In this document: piece by piece, positions 61,494-64,000 of the stretch
How the letters are laid out: each line of letters starts with the position of its first letter
Numbering within the stretch: the first letter of the stretch is position 1
Origin: Robertkochia flava
Lineage (GTDB): Bacteria; Bacteroidota; Bacteroidia; Flavobacteriales; Flavobacteriaceae
Length of the DNA stretch: 64,000 bases
Direction of reading: 5' to 3'
Assembly: GCF_020166515.1 (NCBI RefSeq)
Contig: NZ_JAINZT010000002.1
Coordinates: 1-64,000, forward strand
The notes under the pieces: generated by a model
Databases searched by the model: none
Told to the model about the DNA's origin: nothing
Seen by the model: only the letters and a program-made list of their open reading frames with translations
Made by a program: the position numbers and the translations under genes

Positions 61494-61865
61494 ATGGCAA
61501 TGTTTGTGATCAGCAAACGGAAAAACGGACATTTTAAATTTGATTTCACTTCGAAACGGGGTACCCCGATCTTCAGCAGCCTTGCCTGTAAACATAAGAC
61601 AGATTGTGAACAGATCATTGAGGCGATCCGGGTGCAGTTCGATCAGTTTACCCTGACCAAAAAATCAACGCCGGCAGGGAAACATTTTTTCCGGTTATCC
61701 CGCAACGGACTTGTACTTGCCAGTAGCAGGTATTTCAGTACGCCTTTACGGCTGGAAAAAGGACTGGATGAGATTGAAAGATCCCTTCAGGACGCCGAAG
61801 TCCTGGATTTTTCTGAAAACGAAGATATCTTTGGCTCGGAGGAAGCGTTTAAAGAAGCCATTTAA
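61494..61865 (+). CDS. YegP/DUF1508 family protein
   Basis: A 123-residue cytoplasmic protein with a tandem of YegP-like units: MFVISKRKNGHFKFDFTSKRG (about 3-25) and GKHFFRLSRNGLVLASS (about 62-78), each followed by a helix (CEQIIEAIRVQF; RLEKGLDEIERSL). The family has no settled function. It stands alone. Confidence 0.85.
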   Translation: MAMFVISKRKNGHFKFDFTSKRGTPIFSSLACKHKTDCEQIIEAIRVQFDQFTLTKKSTPAGKHFFRLSRNGLVLASSRYFSTPLRLEKGLDEIERSLQDAEVLDFSENEDIFGSEEAFKEAI

Positions 61866-61889
61866 GGCCCAGCTGTCAAGGAAAGAAAT

Positions 61890-61907
61890 TACTGTATATT
61901 TACAGTA
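61890..61907. promoter_or_regulatory. 18-bp palindrome
   Basis: TACTGTA-TATT-TACAGTA is a perfect palindrome, 25 bases past the YegP stop and 168 before the next start. No T-run follows, so it is not a standard terminator. It recalls SOS-box sequence but the CTG-CAG spacing is 8, not 10. Rest of the 209-base gap shows nothing. Confidence 0.35.
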
Positions 61908-62074
61908 TATCGTTAACTCATGGATCAAACCAAGAAATATCCCAGGGGCAGGTATAATACCCCCGGCAGTGCTCCGGATCTAATCTCCGTCCATTCAGAT
62001 ATCCCATTCCACGGTGTTCCTTTTTTTATCCTCTATTGGCACTATTGATATTATGACACTATATTGGCCACAGC

Positions 62075-62935
62075 ATGCTCCCTGTAAAAAACCTGGTTTC
62101 CCTTTCGAAGATCCACAGCCCTTTTAACCTTAAATCCTGCTTTGATTTGAAATACTTATATCTGTTCCTTACCACTTTTGCGATCCTTTGGAATACGGGA
62201 TCTGAAGCCCAGGTTCCCGATGGTTTCATAATCGACTCCGTGATACGTACCGATCCTGCACAGCAGATCGCTATGGTTTCGATTCCGTTGCGCCTGTTTT
62301 CAGAAATCGTACCCGATATCCTGATCGCTGAGGGCACAGCCCTGACCAATAGCCAATTCGCTGAAAGGTCGGATGCACTTGTAGCCATTAACGGCAGTTT
62401 TTTCAATACCAAGACCTATGAAATGGTTACCTATTATGAAAATGACAATACCGTGCTAAGCAGGAACGCCCGTTCTGACGGCCCATCCCTTTTTAACGGA
62501 ATCATCATCATCGACAGGGATGATAATCTCAGGCTGCAGCCTTTTCAACAGGAAGAAGCCTATGAAATATCTCTTATGGAAAAAGAAGCCCTGGTTTCGG
62601 GTCCGATGCTTCTGGAAGGCGGAAACAGATCTGTTCTTCCCGAACGTCCGGCTTTTGTAAATAAAAGACATCCACGAAGTTGTCTATGTACTACCGAAGA
62701 GGCTTTGATCCTGGTTGCAGTAGATGGGAGAAGGGATACAGCCTCGGGCATGACCCTGCCGGAATTGCAGGAATTCTTATTGGAGGCAGGATGTAAGGAT
62801 GCCATAAATCTGGACGGTGGTGGATCGACCAGCCTCTGGGTAAAAGGCATGGGAGTGATCAACACCCCAAGTGACACTACAGGAGAGCGGGCGGTGGTCA
62901 ATGTGCTTGTGATCCTTCCCAAGACAAAAGATTAA
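62075..62935 (+). CDS. Exported phosphodiester glycosidase (NAGPA) family protein
   Basis: A 286-residue protein of the NAGPA-like family, related to the enzyme that uncovers mannose-6-phosphate and to bacterial exopolysaccharide-linked proteins. Family features are VAINGSFFN (near 105-113) and DAINLDGGGSTSLWVKG (near 240-256), then GERAVVNVLVIL at the end. The hydrophobic stretch LKYLYLFLTTFAILW (about 25-40) with SEAQ after it suggests a signal peptide, so an internal start may be used instead of the ATG at 62075. Substrate unknown. Confidence 0.88.
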   Translation: MLPVKNLVSLSKIHSPFNLKSCFDLKYLYLFLTTFAILWNTGSEAQVPDGFIIDSVIRTDPAQQIAMVSIPLRLFSEIVPDILIAEGTALTNSQFAERSDALVAINGSFFNTKTYEMVTYYENDNTVLSRNARSDGPSLFNGIIIIDRDDNLRLQPFQQEEAYEISLMEKEALVSGPMLLEGGNRSVLPERPAFVNKRHPRSCLCTTEEALILVAVDGRRDTASGMTLPELQEFLLEAGCKDAINLDGGGSTSLWVKGMGVINTPSDTTGERAVVNVLVILPKTKD

Positions 62936-62951
62936 ATCCATTATTAAACAA

Positions 62952-62975
62952 ATAGCCACCCTCAAGGGTGGCTAT
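62952..62975 (+). terminator. Strong hairpin, probable terminator
   Basis: ATAGCCACCCT (62952-62962) and AGGGTGGCTAT (62965-62975) are perfect arms, though both sides lack a good U-tract. It lies between two convergent genes, so a terminator role is likely. Confidence 0.6.
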
Positions 62976-63024
62976 CTGCAAATAAAACTAAATTCAAACT
63001 GTAAACTGTTCTCCGGTACTGTTT

Positions 63025-64000
<976 letters not shown>

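Noticed and set aside
61890-61907. LexA-type SOS box
   Set aside because: The CTG-CAG spacing is 8 bases instead of 10, and no LexA target gene starts nearby.

Overview
The window looks like a chromosomal piece of a marine member of the Flavobacteriaceae (Bacteroidota). The evidence is a TonB-dependent receptor with an N-terminal carboxypeptidase-like domain, Bacteroidota-type promoters (TTG, a spacer of about 19-21 bp, then TAnnTTTG), almost no Shine-Dalgarno sequences, a lycopene cyclase beside a prenyl diphosphate synthase (carotenoid pigment), FeoAB with its small Cys-rich partner, DUF6155, DUF3871 and a tricorn-like S41 peptidase. Host DNA is about half G+C (32 of 60 in one line I counted, 10261-10320). 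One 16.4 kb block is clearly poorer (18 of 60 at 30361-30420).

Left host arm (1-28065): a Tat-exported Gfo/Idh/MocA oxidoreductase; a PA0069-type radical SAM protein; a TetR-TolC-MFP-RND efflux operon with a candidate operator; a prenyl diphosphate synthase convergent with a lycopene cyclase; a metal module (TonB receptor, divergent DtxR-type regulator, ZIP transporter); two exported DsrE-like proteins; a tricorn-like S41 peptidase gene split by one in-frame TAA, followed by DUF6155 and DUF4440 genes; FeoA, FeoB, an FHS-type MFS permease and a 50-residue FeoB-associated protein; SCO; RseP; tRNA-Asn.

Integrated element (28047-44428): it sits in the 3' end of tRNA-Asn and is bounded by a perfect 23-bp direct repeat (attL 28047-28069, attR 44406-44428). 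It encodes a tyrosine integrase, then a tightly packed seven-gene defence operon (29888-36835): HEPN-like protein, Vsr nuclease, a 228-residue unknown, an M.HpaII-like C5 methyltransferase, an EVE-domain/PD-(D/E)xK fusion, an R.HpaII-like endonuclease and an OLD-like ATPase-TOPRIM protein. A replication/recombination module follows (small unknown protein, RecA-like ATPase, DUF3871, two unknowns, SF3-like helicase, GIY-YIG nuclease), then a KAP-family P-loop NTPase. There are no capsid or conjugation genes, so it is best described as an integrative mobilisable or satellite-like element. A 16-bp motif made of two tandem 8-mers (consensus WSYTGKCA) recurs in five intergenic places, including just inside both att sites. 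It is probably the binding site of an element-encoded or element-directed DNA-binding protein.

Right host arm (44429-64000): att-like remnants, an exported amidohydrolase, a cupin, thioredoxin, a lipoprotein, a small unknown protein, the DabB-DabA inorganic carbon transporter pair, a DUF2914 membrane protein, a penicillin acylase-family hydrolase with a small membrane protein, a 1084-residue BNR/VPS10-type exported protein, a YegP-type protein, a phosphodiester glycosidase-like protein and the C-terminal part of catalase-peroxidase KatG, cut by the window edge.
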